Below the pieces are notes generated by a model, which saw only the letters and a program-made list of their open reading frames with translations, was not told the origin of the DNA and ran no database searches. The position numbers were made by a program, and so were the translations under genes. 34,444 nt of DNA, taken from NCBI GenBank assembly GCA_025331125.1, contig JAOALB010000274.1, positions 1 through 34,444 on the forward strand, written 5' to 3'. Below are positions 11,691-21,825 of the stretch, one piece after another. Source of the stretch: Mycogone perniciosa. Taxonomy: Eukaryota > Ascomycota > Sordariomycetes > Hypocreales > Hypocreaceae. The stretch's first letter is position 1; the number at the start of each line of letters is the position of its first letter.

Positions 11691-13799
11691 TGGAAATAGT
11701 AACTAGGACCTCAAATGTAGCCTCAACATTCTGCCCCCCGATTCTCTCGCCCTTGTGATACGAAATTTCAAGATTTCCCCCCTAAGCCTCTCTATCTTAA
11801 TCACGAGATCCACTGTATAATATATCTGTTCAGCTTTATCCGCCTGTTTTTGCAGCTGATCTGGCTGAAATGACCGAGTCGAGTTGATGGTGCAGAAGGG
11901 TCGGCTGAGGATGAGGTGTAGATAGATGCAGAAATGGCCTCTTTTGGATGTAAGAAGGTCACGGAATATTCCTTGAATATTAGGGGTTTGGTACCACCGA
12001 CCTTTCTGCCCTACGTAACTTGTCAGCGAAGTTGTCGACAGGGCAGACCCGGCAGTAAGAACCTTTTTCAACACCCATTCTATCTTGTTCTTTGTCGTCC
12101 CATCTCCACCCCCATCTCCAGCGCGTGGTAAGTGCTCTTCTTTTTGCCATATGTTGATACCCTAGCTTGAAGTGATTCCTCTAGCTTGAATGGGCCTAAC
12201 ATAGGACATGTTGGGATTCGACAGTCCGTGAATCACAGCACCGCGGCATATGGCCGTCCATCTAGAAACATCAGCGTAGCTAATAGTATAGAATTCCATA
12301 ATTCCTTATGGTCTAGCACCTCGGGCTTGTATCAATGTTGTGGCAATTGGTACCTTCTCCTTGAGATGATTGAATACATATGAGTTTTGTCGAAGCCACC
12401 GACCAGATAGACAAACTGCTTGTGTTGGCCTGACAGTTCACGTAAAGGTCACCAAGCTATGGGGTTCTTACCTTGGGGGGTTTGCCACATTTGGTCTGGA
12501 CAACCTCGATCTGACGTTTCAAAAGGACCTCGATCTTTGTGATTGTTGGATGAAAGATGGACAGTAAGTCATTCCTGTAGGTATGTAAGGTAGGCAGTCA
12601 TGTTAGCTATTAGTGGAGACTTACTGTGTCAACCCCAATGTCTTTTGCCGCTTAATGCCTGCGGTAGCATTCAAGGACGTTGAATATGTTTGGATCCAGT
12701 CTGGCATGTCAATGAGCCAAATTCTATCCTGGTTCTAAAATTGCTTCTTAATGCCTCGCTCCTAGTTTTCATTCAAGAACTTTGCCAACTTTTTCTTCCT
12801 AACGGCCCACGAGCTTCTCATCGTTTTCGTCTGTTCTCCAACTAAGCGAAGGAATTCATCGTCAAGAAAAACGCCCTCAAATGGGTCGCCTGCGATGAAA
12901 CAAGTCATTAAGTTTTCATGGGATTCACGAAAGAATGGTGTGTTGTAACTTACACTCGGTATCGACACATTTCTTGAAAACAAGAGGACTGGCCATCTCA
13001 ATGGTATAGCTGGAAATGTTCTGAAAAGAGTGTGGGCATGAGGGAGCAGGAGTGAGTGGGGGGAGATGGTAGATGCATACTACGGCCCATCCTCCTATGT
13101 CACAAACGACCACTGTTTCGTTCCACTGATAAGCACATTAGTATTTATTTGATTGATAATAGAAAGTGGCTCTTCCAAAGATTCACCGTGATTGACAAAG
13201 TGCCTGAAACATCTTTCGCAGTCGCTAAGAGTGCTGCCTCTGGTTCCACAACGAAGTCTATGGTACAGGAGCGCTCACATAATAACCCGACGAGCTCAGC
13301 AGCTTCCTTCAGTCTATGTTTGGCATAATCTGGCCAAGCAGACGGAACGGCCATCACGACGTGAAATTTTCTTTGTTCGAGGAGTTCCAAACCTCTATCG
13401 CGGTTGATGGAGTTGATGGAGTGATTCCACAGAAGGCGGAAGCATGAGGCAACGATGTGGATGGGATCCCAATTAATCTTTTTTCTGAGCTTCACGTACC
13501 GCTTGAAACTTGACTGAGTTATAGAAATTTCCGGGAATATCTTTGTCATCAAGTATCAAATGCCTAATAAAATTAACGGCTTCGTGGGAACCCAGATCGG
13601 CGTCGAAGAGGCGTTCATTTGGGATCTTGTCGTCTTCTTCCCAGCCGATTACCCTGATCAAACTGGGTGATTCCGAGCAAGCCCAAGCAACTCCAGTGAA
13701 TCCGAGATAGTCAGCACGAACCATCCGGTCAGAAAGTTGGATATCGAGGAGCACCCACGTGGTTCCGAAGTCGATCCCAACGACTATCTTGCCACCCAT
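11690..13799 (-). pseudogene. Hsp70-like (ASKHA ATPase) pseudogene with several lesions
   Basis: A remnant of the fungal Hsp70-like (HSPA12-like) ATPase family, members of which usually have about 550-650 aa. From the minus-strand ATG at 13799 the following survive: phosphate-1 motif VVGIDFGTTW, GVAWACSESP, KFQAVREAQKK, FHVVMAVPSAWPDYAK, SFVSEPEAA-like DFVVEPEAALLAT, VVVCDIGG, FLDDEF, WLIDMPDW, the adenosine-motif-like YLVGGF, RGAVIHGLS and a C-terminal NVEATFEV. Clean intron borders remain, for example GTAAGT...GCAG within 12890-12960. Lesions are a 19-residue insertion where an intron has lost its AG (13698-13754), a +1 frameshift in A6 (13479-13484), two in-frame TAG codons (12762-12764, 12735-12737), a frameshift near 12370 and another at G6 (11734-11739). 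With so many breaks, no full-length product is likely. The 3' limit is approximate. Confidence 0.85.
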
Positions 13800-14795
13800 T
13801 GTTGCTAGATGCTAGATGGGCGACATTCTAGACCGGAAAATAACTGAAGCGCTTTACGAAATAAAAGTCTCGGTCTCGGTCTTGCCTAAGGACTAGAGTG
13901 CAGGAGGGAAGGCAATCCTATATAAGACAAAAGCCACGGGAGTATGTACATTAATTCGTGTGAAGAGAACCGGGTATCATTCACATGGCAGCTAGTGACT
14001 TTGGTATGGTAGTACGGCCTCCTGTGGTCCAATCTACCAATTTCAGTCATTCCCAGTCGTATAGGAAGTTGATTACTTAATTGAACGAATTTACTGGTTT
14101 AAAACATCCGAGGTGAATAGCTTCTCCGAGTGACTCAGCATGGTGTATATAGATAAACGAGTAAGTTATTTTACGAATGCAACAGAGGTAGTTAGAATAA
14201 CATCTAGGTGAATTCAAAATGAACAGTCTATGGAGTCGGTAGTAGTAGTAATAAGATAAATACGATAATCTAGACTCTATGGATCAATTGCCTTGAAAAG
14301 GTCCAGATTGGCAACTGAACGAGAGGGCGTAGTGTTACTACAGGTTAGGTCGACTATGTGACTAGATCTGCGACCATCGATGACTGACCCGATATACGAC
14401 GTAGTAGTGCTGCACTTATCTGGTAGCTTACAGATTAGCTTTTGGGGGTTCATGCATCAAAGATCGTCAGGCATTTCGACAAGTAGGAGCTGCTTGACGA
14501 GAAGCTAGGCCAAGGCGTGGTAGACATTGGATGATAGGGCGCAATGGATCTGCGACATGACACAATGACATACATGGACTGGCAAGCAAACAAAGGTGGG
14601 AAACAGAGTATGTACCTACATATATACTTCGTAGATGCATGCTAAATGCTTGCTCCCGTACGGATACTACTGTACTCCGTAATGGGTCAGGTTCTAGTTA
14701 TCTATCTAAATTTCAAAACCTCGGGATATGTGCTCTTGGCTGCCGCCATTGGCAAGTGACGGGCGGTCAGAGGCTTCTGGATACGCGAATAGGAA

Positions 14796-14819
14796 GAGGC
14801 GAGTGAGGCGAGTGAGGCG
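14796..14819. repeat. 9-bp tandem repeat, about 2.7 copies
   Basis: GAGGCGAGT occurs twice in tandem and is followed by GAGGCG. It is a short slippage repeat in the GC-rich part of the spacer, without an assigned function. Confidence 0.85.
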
Positions 14820-15263
14820 CGGGGAATAGAGAGTGCCGCAAAGGGGCGCTTGTCATTGGCCGACGGCTCAGCAAGCCATGCTTCCCAGCGTGGGCCGCCG
14901 CGCCACGAGCACCTTAGTGGATCGTTTGAGGGGCCGAGGGGCTTTTTTGGAGCGCTTTAGGGGGGGTTAAGGGACTTTTGGTTGGTCCTCCAGCGTTCCA
15001 AGGCGCCTTCAACACGCCTCCAGGACCGGAAAACTGCGGGCTTGGAGGCACCTTTGAGAGCTGGAGTGCTGCAGATCCGTTACTCCGTACTGCTGCAGCG
15101 CCTGTTGGAGCCTGGCCCACCGCTTTAGTGAGCCGGCTGGATCCTGTTAGCGCTGTGTCAACAGCTGCTCACTACTACATACTAACGACCGAGCAAGCCG
15201 TTATTACGTTAGCGTTTTTTTTTGGATGATGGCATCTCCGCCAAACATCGCCAGGCACTCAGG

Positions 15264-15281
15264 ACCCTGACCCTGACCCTG
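15264..15281. repeat. 6-bp tandem repeat, three copies
   Basis: ACCCTG is repeated three times. It resembles telomeric CCCTAA only superficially and lies inside the chromosome, so I read it as a simple microsatellite. Confidence 0.8.
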
Positions 15282-15954
15282 GGACGTTTCTTCGTCTTTT
15301 TGCTCTCTGCATTCCTCCTGCACCCTTTCTTCTCTGCGCTCTTGACGCATTTGCTGGTTCTGGTGTCTGCTTTGTGCCGTACAACGAAACGCCGTCTTGT
15401 GCGCATCGTGTGTCTCGAGGTGTCGCCCGCCGCTGTTTATTTTCTGTCACAGCCTGCTCAAAGGAGCCAGGAATGCCGATTCGCTTCAGCTAAAGCTTGC
15501 CTGTCGCCAATGTCTCCCACATTGACCTGACTCTCCTCTCCTCTCGCTGACATCCTCCTCACTTCACTTGCATCGTCAGCCCTGCCGCCACTCTTACGAC
15601 TCTGAACGACGATACGAATCTACCACGCCCTCTACGCGTCACCTACTGAACTCTCTCTCCTCTCCGCATTTCCCTCAACCGCTTTTGCTCCTCCGTATCC
15701 CCCGCACCAAAGCCCATACATAGGTACGCATACATACGATAACCCAACCCTTGTCGCCTTGTCGCCATCACAATCACTGTCACCATCACTACAGTAGTGA
15801 GACCGAACACGGCAAGGAATCACGGCTATCCCGAACACCATCACGCCACTTGTCAGTCAGCCCTACCACTGCCTTTCCTGCCTCTACTACCTCTTTTTTT
15901 CCCTCTCTCCCGCCTTCTCGCGCCCTCTTATGTCGTTCTCGACCATCCGACAAC

Positions 15955-16923
15955 ATGGAGCCCGTTCCTGAGACGGAGCGAATGGAGGAATTCCGCTCGG
16001 TACCCATGCCCAAACCTCGCCTTAGCAACCCTCACGCCCTCTCCACGCTCGACCTCGACATCGTCAAGAAACCTCCCACCATTCGCCGAAGCACCGATCC
16101 AAGCCCGACGTCGCCAAACGCATTTTCATGGGGTCCTATGCCAGCGATCCCGTACCGCCCTCGAACCGCCTCTCCTCTCTCTGGCAATCATGCCCGCTCA
16201 AGGTCTGTCGCTAGTCTCGGCACGATGCCTATGAACCGTACGCAGTCCATGCCTGGTGTTAATGGTTCGGGCCATATTCTCTTCTCTCCTCAATTCCGCC
16301 CGGAGAGTCCGTCAGCGTCGCCTAGCCGAGTACGCACTCCGCGAAAGCCGGTCGACGAAGCGTTTCCCACGATTTCCCCCGTTCGAACGTCGGTCCTAGA
16401 TCATAATCAGCTGTCGACTGAGCGAAGTAGCTCTCCAGTGCTTGGATCATCCGCCAACACCTCCGGCCGCTTGCGTCGCCCTTCGTCACCGCTCCGAAAC
16501 TATGCACATTCAAGCACAGGGTCGATCTCGGGCTTGCCGAGCACACCATCGTCTAGCTCTTCATCCTTATACAGAGCCTATGACGCCTTCGCCAGCGGCT
16601 ACGGCGGCGCGTTTTCTTCTGTACCTTCAACCCCGACGTCGGTAAGGTCGCGGAGTCCTAGCATCTCAAGTTTGGAAACCATCCCCGACTCTCCCGATGC
16701 CGAGGAGGCGGCCCTTGAAGCAGAGAGGCAGGCACAAGCAAAGGCAGCGGCAGAAACATCAGACGCTAGTGATTCATCTGAATCGAAGGGGCGGAGCAGC
16801 TTGGACATGCCCACTCGCGGCCGCACCATGGCCTATGGCTCTAGAGACAAGCGGAAACGGTGGAGCGTCTGCGGCGCTGAGCGACGCGGCGATCTAGACC
16901 TGGAAACAATCTGGGAAGACTGA
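15955..16923 (+). CDS. basic Pro/Ser-rich, largely disordered protein
   Basis: The function is unknown; it resembles proteins annotated as basic proline-rich protein in Aspergillus genomes. The single exon encodes 322 aa from the ATG at 15955 (MEPVPETERMEEF). The open frame extends 5' to 15751, but that part is low-complexity CT-rich DNA that reads as leader, so the later ATG is preferred. The protein has many Ser/Thr-Pro and Arg-x-x-Ser sites (RRSTDPSP, RSRSVAS, RTQSMPG, RRPSSPLRNY, RSRSPSISS), which suggests heavy phosphorylation by proline-directed and basophilic kinases. A short Ala/Glu/Gln-rich helix-forming stretch (AEEAALEAERQAQAKAAAE) sits near residue 250. The C-terminus, KRKRWSVCGAERRGDLDLE, ending ETIWED, looks like a conserved tail. 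There is no signal peptide or membrane segment. Confidence 0.8.
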   Translation: MEPVPETERMEEFRSVPMPKPRLSNPHALSTLDLDIVKKPPTIRRSTDPSPTSPNAFSWGPMPAIPYRPRTASPLSGNHARSRSVASLGTMPMNRTQSMPGVNGSGHILFSPQFRPESPSASPSRVRTPRKPVDEAFPTISPVRTSVLDHNQLSTERSSSPVLGSSANTSGRLRRPSSPLRNYAHSSTGSISGLPSTPSSSSSSLYRAYDAFASGYGGAFSSVPSTPTSVRSRSPSISSLETIPDSPDAEEAALEAERQAQAKAAAETSDASDSSESKGRSSLDMPTRGRTMAYGSRDKRKRWSVCGAERRGDLDLETIWED

Positions 16924-17791
16924 GTGTTCCAGGGATAACTCACTTAGAGACCGACACTGTATTGGAGCGTGCACATACTTTATGATGATGCGTTTTGTTC
17001 GAAACACGAGCTTTCGATTTTTAGGCGCATGGGGGGCAGGGCATTACGGACACTGGCGTATGTATGCACACTGTGACTCTCTTTTTTTGTTTTTGCCTTC
17101 TCCATCATGATGTTTCTGTTTTGTTTTGTTTTTCCTGTTCCGTTTAGCCGTGCAGCCAAGGGACACGGCGGCGTTTGATGAGTGTCTCTGGTTCAGATAC
17201 CCTTTTTGGCATGTCTACGCTTAACGAAGACCATCGATGGCAGACCTGCCGTGCAGCGCGCTGAACAATGCAGATGACGAGCCATCCCGGACGATGGCGC
17301 TATCGACGTTATAAATCAACCTGATTTGTCCATTTGAACCTGTTGCGTATTGTTCGCTGTGATGGGCCGTGCGTGATCGGTCCCTTGTCATGATAAGTGG
17401 GTTTGGCTGGTCCTTGGCGGCTCCTGGGAAGGGCGATGAAGTAGGGCGAGGCTGCTCCCTCTCCCTTCATAACATGCAACTAAGCCCTTGGCCAACATGA
17501 CACCACCGAGATGCCCTATCAGAGACTCCTTACGTGAAGAGACCTCCTCTTATGGTCTAATAACTGGTTCCAGATTCATTTATCGCTGCCCTGCAGAACC
17601 GGTCGTTTGTGGTATATAAGATGGGTCGTCGTTCAATATGGCTCAAATGCTCATCAGCAAGTCTAACAAGTCTCTTGTCCATCCTTTGCTTGGCAGGCCG
17701 TCCACTCTTTTATAGTGCCTTTGAATATTTGCTCCGTTTTTGTATATTTTCATTCCCTCTTTGTGAATACTTCCAGTCTTGAACAGCTAGG
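16924..17791. other. spacer holding the promoter of the secreted Thr-rich gene
   Basis: No coding region is recognised. Its first half is probably the 3'-UTR of the preceding gene and its second half the promoter of the next. Confidence 0.55.
17613..17620 (+). promoter_or_regulatory. TATA box candidate
   Basis: TATATAAG lies about 170 nt upstream of the ATG of the secreted Thr-rich protein, with a pyrimidine-rich stretch between, as in many strongly expressed fungal genes. Confidence 0.5.
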
Positions 17792-19310
17792 ATGCATCTT
17801 ATCACACTTTTTGCGGCCACAGGCCTCTTGTCCGCTGTGGCGGATGCTGCTCCCCGAGGAGTCAACTATCAAAAGGTAAGACCAAGTCATCCATTCCGCC
17901 TGAAGACAATAAGCTAATGATGAATAGTCGAATGCTAGACGATCGGTGCAGGGCAAGGTTGACTCTGCCAAGGACACCCTCCTTGGTACGGGTCAAGGCG
18001 TGGAGTGGGTGGCGAAGAATTTGTTTGAGAAGAGGAACGATCTGATCCAAACGACAGACTGCCCAGCAGTTAGCGTCACGACGACGACGACAACCATTCA
18101 GACAACCATCTATGTCACGGCTTCTACTTCTGACACGCCGAGTGAGGCTCCAATGACGTCGGCTGCTTCAACTCCTACAGGACCGGTGGAAGTGACTGTG
18201 ACTGTCCCATACGTCGTTCCCACTCCGCCTGCTTCGAACAGCCAGATCTACCCATCTGTCCCTCACAGCGAGATGACTTCCCCATCTGGACCGAACAGTC
18301 AGACCACTTCATGCCATGAGACGTCAACCATGACAGGTCCCAACGGAGGTGAAACCTCAAGCTCTGGAACTGCTACCAATCCATCCAACACGGAGACTGC
18401 TGCTACTGGTACGACTACTCCCATTGGCCCCTCAAGCTCAAACACCGAGACCACTGCAAACACTCAGTCAACTGCCTCGTCTTCGGAAACGTCGGGTGTT
18501 CCAACCACAGGACTATCTGAGAGCCAGACAACCTCTTCTACTTCTGGTGCCAACACTTCTACTACGCCCGCGGGAGAGTCCACAACCTCCAGTAACACCA
18601 ATACTGGCAGCCAGACCACTTCCACTGGAGATTCTACGACCTCTGTCACCACCAGTGGTCCGGCCACGACCACGGGTCCGTCTACCACGGGTGCCAGCTC
18701 GACAACAACAGATGATTGCGATGAATCCTCGACCACCCCTTCGAGCAGCTCGGCTACATCCTCCTCAGCGTCTATGGACACAAGCGCCACTGCCACGGGA
18801 AGCTCGACTGAAACTGGCTCTAGCACCACTGGTGCCCTGACCACTAATACCGATGCATCCACCAGTGCTACTACATCTGCCAGCGCGACTGTGACTGATG
18901 ATTGTGACGAGTCTACCACCACCGAGGGCCCAACTACTTCTGCTGCTGAAACAGCGACCACAACATCTGGCAACACTGACAGTTTGTCTACGATATCTGG
19001 TGCTTCTACCACCTCAAGCAGCACTGACACGGCAACGACAACCTCGGGAGCATCCACTTCGGAATCGTCCACCAGCACTGCTAGCTCGACAACCACAGAT
19101 GACTGTGCTGAGGAAACTGACACGCCTACTGCTCCAGCCACCTCGCAGTCAGCAGACACTAGTTCCCCGGCGTCCACGACTAGCTCTCCGTCATCGACAG
19201 CCACTACCTCGGTCCCTACAACTTTCACCACTCTCCCTCGCACGACCACTACGTCGGAGACAGCCACGACAACCTCTGCTAGCCCAACTGACGAGCCTTG
19301 TGAGGAGTAA
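17792..19310 (+). CDS. secreted Thr/Ser-rich mucin-like protein with DDC motifs
   Basis: No known family is recognised; it is probably a secreted, heavily O-glycosylated surface protein. Exons are 17792-17875 and 17928-19310. The 52-nt intron has a GTAAGA donor, a GCTAATG branch and a TAG acceptor and keeps phase 0, giving 488 aa. Residues 1-20 (MHLITLFAATGLLSAVADAA) are a signal peptide. Residues about 25-70 are a short non-repetitive region containing GQGVEWVAKNLFEKR. From there to the end, more than half of the residues are Thr or Ser. TDDCDESS (Asp-290), TDDCDEST (Asp-352), TDDCAEET (Asp-419) and the C-terminal TDEPCEE recur every 62-69 residues. There is no hydrophobic C-terminal tail, so no GPI anchor is predicted. 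The antisense strand is also open, but only as a by-product of the repetitive codons. Confidence 0.85.
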
Positions 19311-20155
19311 GCTGTGACAACCACAAGTAGGGTTCTCCAGGGGGACCATGGGGATGGACATATTCTGTACAGTGGAATTTCTTGATACATATGAGTCAGA
19401 CGACATAAGGCAAGGAGGGAACATGATGGCCGTAATAAATTGAACGCTGGGGAGGGAGAGGCAGACAGGAAGATGTGTGTGCGAGCAAGTGTGCATTATT
19501 TTTACATACATTCAGAGGCAGTATCTTGTAAGATACTGCCATTGGCGATTTCTGTCAAAGGAGCGCTTTTTGTAATAGAAAAACAAATATAAGAGTTTGC
19601 TATCGCCTCATCTATAACACACCCCAATTCCCTATAATAATTGAAGGACACATGCTTAGTCACAATAGTGCGTGATGGATACTTCTTTTTTATTTTAACA
19701 AGTTCATGGCTTGTTCTGGGTTAAGCCCGTCAATTACCGTGCGCGCTAAGCCATAGTCGGTAAGAGGGGTAGAAATCGCCGGTTCACGGAGTAGAGGGGC
19801 ATCATTTTTTTTCTCCCTTCGGATCTCGCGATAACAATGCGATTACAACCTCCAACTTGATCATCTCTTCAGTGGGTGATTGGTGACAGAGTCATCGCTT
19901 CGCGCCTTTTCTCATTACGGTTCTCGAGATTCTCTTTGATTTGGTTCCCTGTAAGTCATGCTTTTCTCCTACGCCAGCCATGATCAATTGCGCTGAAGTC
20001 AGCGGATTTGCATCCCAGCTGCCTCTCCGATAGTGGCGGGGTCAAGAGTCATCTCTTTTATTTTTTCGTATTCATCCGTGAGCAGTTCTCCAAATCAACA
20101 CCAACTTGATCTTGGTCTTGTGTTGACATTTGTTCCCTGCTTAAACTAGATCGCC
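19311..20155. other. spacer and likely 5'-UTR of mtd1
   Basis: No protein is recognised. GTAAGT at 19951 is a strong donor, and candidate acceptors exist further down, including TAG at about 20149-20151 just before the start codon. A 5'-UTR intron in mtd1 is therefore possible. The hairpin at 19517 is listed separately. Confidence 0.5.
19517..19540. repeat. perfect 11-bp inverted repeat (hairpin)
   Basis: GGCAGTATCTT, a two-base GT loop and AAGATACTGCC form a perfect 11-bp stem about 205 bases after the stop codon of the secreted Thr-rich gene. It may be a 3'-UTR structure or a cruciform-prone site. Fungal genes do not use bacterial-style hairpin terminators, so I do not call it a terminator. 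Confidence 0.85.
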
Positions 20156-21295
20156 ATGGCTTCTCAAGACCTCCCCAAGACCTGCAAGGTCATCACCGCC
20201 GAAACAATCGCGAAGAGCCTCCTCGTCGAAGTCAAGGAGACGCTCGCCAAGGTCCAAGATGCTGGCAGCAGTGCACCGACTCTTGTCGCCTTCTTAGCAA
20301 ACGAGGACCCTGCTGCTGTTAAGTACGCCGAATGGTCCAAGAAGACCTGCGAGGAAAAGTGAGAACACAACATATTGCTGGTCTCCACGGCTGTATAGCT
20401 GCTGGGTGCTGACAGGGCGAACTTAGTGGCTTCAACTTTGGGCTCCGCGTCGTGGACAAGGACCTCCTCGAGGAGGAAATCATGAAGGCCAATGATGATG
20501 ATCAAGTTGATGGCGTCATTGTCTACTACCCCATCTTCCCGAAGAACCCCACCCACGACAAGTACGTCCAGGAGACTGTTGATCTCTCCAAGGACGTCGA
20601 GGGACTACGTCACAAGTATCTGCACAACATGTACCACAACATTCGCTTCCTGGATGCCCCCGAGAACAAGAAGAAGTCCATTCTTCCCTGCACACCGCTG
20701 GCGGTTGTCAAAATCCTCGAGCACGTCCAGATCTACAACCCCATCCTTGCACCTGGGAACCGTCTCTTTGGCAAGACAATTACCGTCATCAACCGGTCCG
20801 AGGTCAATGGTCGGCCACTTGCGGCTCTTCTGGCCAACGATGGCGCTACCGTGTACTCGGTAGACATCACTGGAGTGCAGCTCTTTACCCGTGGTCAGGG
20901 TATCAAGAAGCCTCGTCACCAAGTGGAGGACAAGGAGGGCTGGGGCTTGGAGCAGTGTCTACCTCTGAGCGATGTGGTCATTGGAGGAGTTCCAGTAGAG
21001 TCATTCAAGGTACCAACGGAACTCATCAGAGAAGGTGCTGTGTGCATCAACTTCTCCTCGTACAAGAACTTTGACGGGCCTGCGATCAAGGAGAAGGCCT
21101 CTATCTACGTGCCCTCCGTTGGCAAGGTCACGATTGCTGTTCTGTTGAGAAATCTTGTGGTGAGTAGCAAGGGCTATCCCAAACTGAAACTTGAAAGGCT
21201 AACCCGCGCAGCGCTTGGTGGCGAACCGACCATCCAAGGAGACTACGGATGAGAACACGATACAGGCCAGAACTGAGGCATTCGCAGACGATTGA
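20156..21295 (+). CDS. mtd1: methylenetetrahydrofolate dehydrogenase (NAD+)
   Basis: A cytosolic enzyme of one-carbon metabolism that oxidises 5,10-methylene-THF to 5,10-methenyl-THF with NAD+, feeding purine synthesis; the family is yeast Mtd1. Exons are 20156-20358, 20427-21159 and 21212-21295. Introns of 68 and 52 nt have GTGAGA and GTGAGT donors. Splicing gives 339 aa, against 320 in yeast. The folate-binding half includes AAVKYAEWSKKTCEENGF with the family's Tyr and Lys positions, DGVIVYYPIF and a PCTPLAVVKILEH turn. The dinucleotide fold contains GKTITVINRSEVNGRPLAA. The end has VGKVTIAVLLRNLV and, from exon 3, RLVANR. Without the second splice the reading frame would run on into unrelated sequence, so the exon 3 ending is preferred. 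Confidence 0.95.
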
Positions 21296-21825
21296 TGGTC
21301 TGGCATTTAAAAAGATTCTTCATTTTCCGTCTTTTGTTTTATTTTATGGATAACCAGGCGCCTAGATTTGGAAAAGCGTCTGGTTATGAGACCCGGAAAA
21401 AGTTCCGATGATGATGCGGCTTGTCAGATGCTATAAACTGAAAAGTCAAAGAGAATTACTTGATATAGAAAGGATCATCCTCATGCACGTGTTATATTAC
21501 GTGAGGTGTATGCCTCCTTAAATTGATCAAGCGTTGGGTATGACTGATTATGTCTGCCCTTCGTGCAACCTCTTCCGTTGCGGGAGTATGATGTGGTGAT
21601 TGGGCAGGCCATCACGACTGAGGTAATCTTGTGCGCGATGCTTTGGTTCACAATGAGGAAAGTGTACTCGTAAATCAAGACATCTCATATCATTAGTGCT
21701 ACCTCAAGCCTTTCATTACATTGTCTCAACCTCCCTGTGTATCATGAATTTAGTCCCCTTGCATCGGCATCTCGATCCCGGATGAAACTACAACTGCAAC
21801 CAACATCAGATTCGTCATATTGAGA
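21296..21825. other. spacer between convergent mtd1 and cytidine deaminase genes
   Basis: Both neighbours end here, so it should hold two 3'-UTRs. No coding region or notable repeat is seen, apart from two short matching stretches, CAGGCGCCTAGATTTGG and CGTCTGGTTATGAG, around 21356-21390 that form only an imperfect inverted repeat. Confidence 0.5.

Larger units (their letters stand above)
13800..15954. other. gene-free stretch upstream of the basic Pro/Ser-rich gene
   Basis: No conserved coding region is recognised. AT-rich DNA with TAG/TAC triplet runs (13800-14720) changes to GC-rich DNA (14740-15160), then to a CT-rich leader (15530-15950) that probably forms the 5'-UTR and promoter of the next gene. 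It holds TACTCCGTA at 14673 and 15081, and TACTTCGTA at 14625. An open frame at 15222-15530 encodes hydrophobic and basic sequence without a known motif and may be a chance upstream ORF. Confidence 0.55.

Noticed and set aside
11476..11706. Plus-strand frame with VCPHCQDNFS, possible zinc finger
   Set aside because: Only one Cys pair is present, without a second one, and it overlaps the 3' part of the Hsp70-like pseudogene.
15264..15281. CCCTGA-like repeat as an internal telomere tract
   Set aside because: Fungal telomeres are usually TTAGGG; here the unit is ACCCTG, only three copies, between ordinary genes.
15222..15530. 102-aa hydrophobic/basic frame upstream of the basic Pro/Ser-rich gene
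   Set aside because: Composition follows the local T- and CT-rich DNA, with no family resemblance; at most an upstream ORF.
15751..15954. N-terminal extension of the basic Pro/Ser-rich protein
   Set aside because: The extra 68 residues derive from low-complexity leader DNA; the later ATG gives the more plausible start.
18464..19390. 308-aa open frame on the minus strand
   Set aside because: It is the antisense of the Thr/Ser-rich coding repeats (ACN/TCN codons read as Val/Ser-rich), with no start context or domain.
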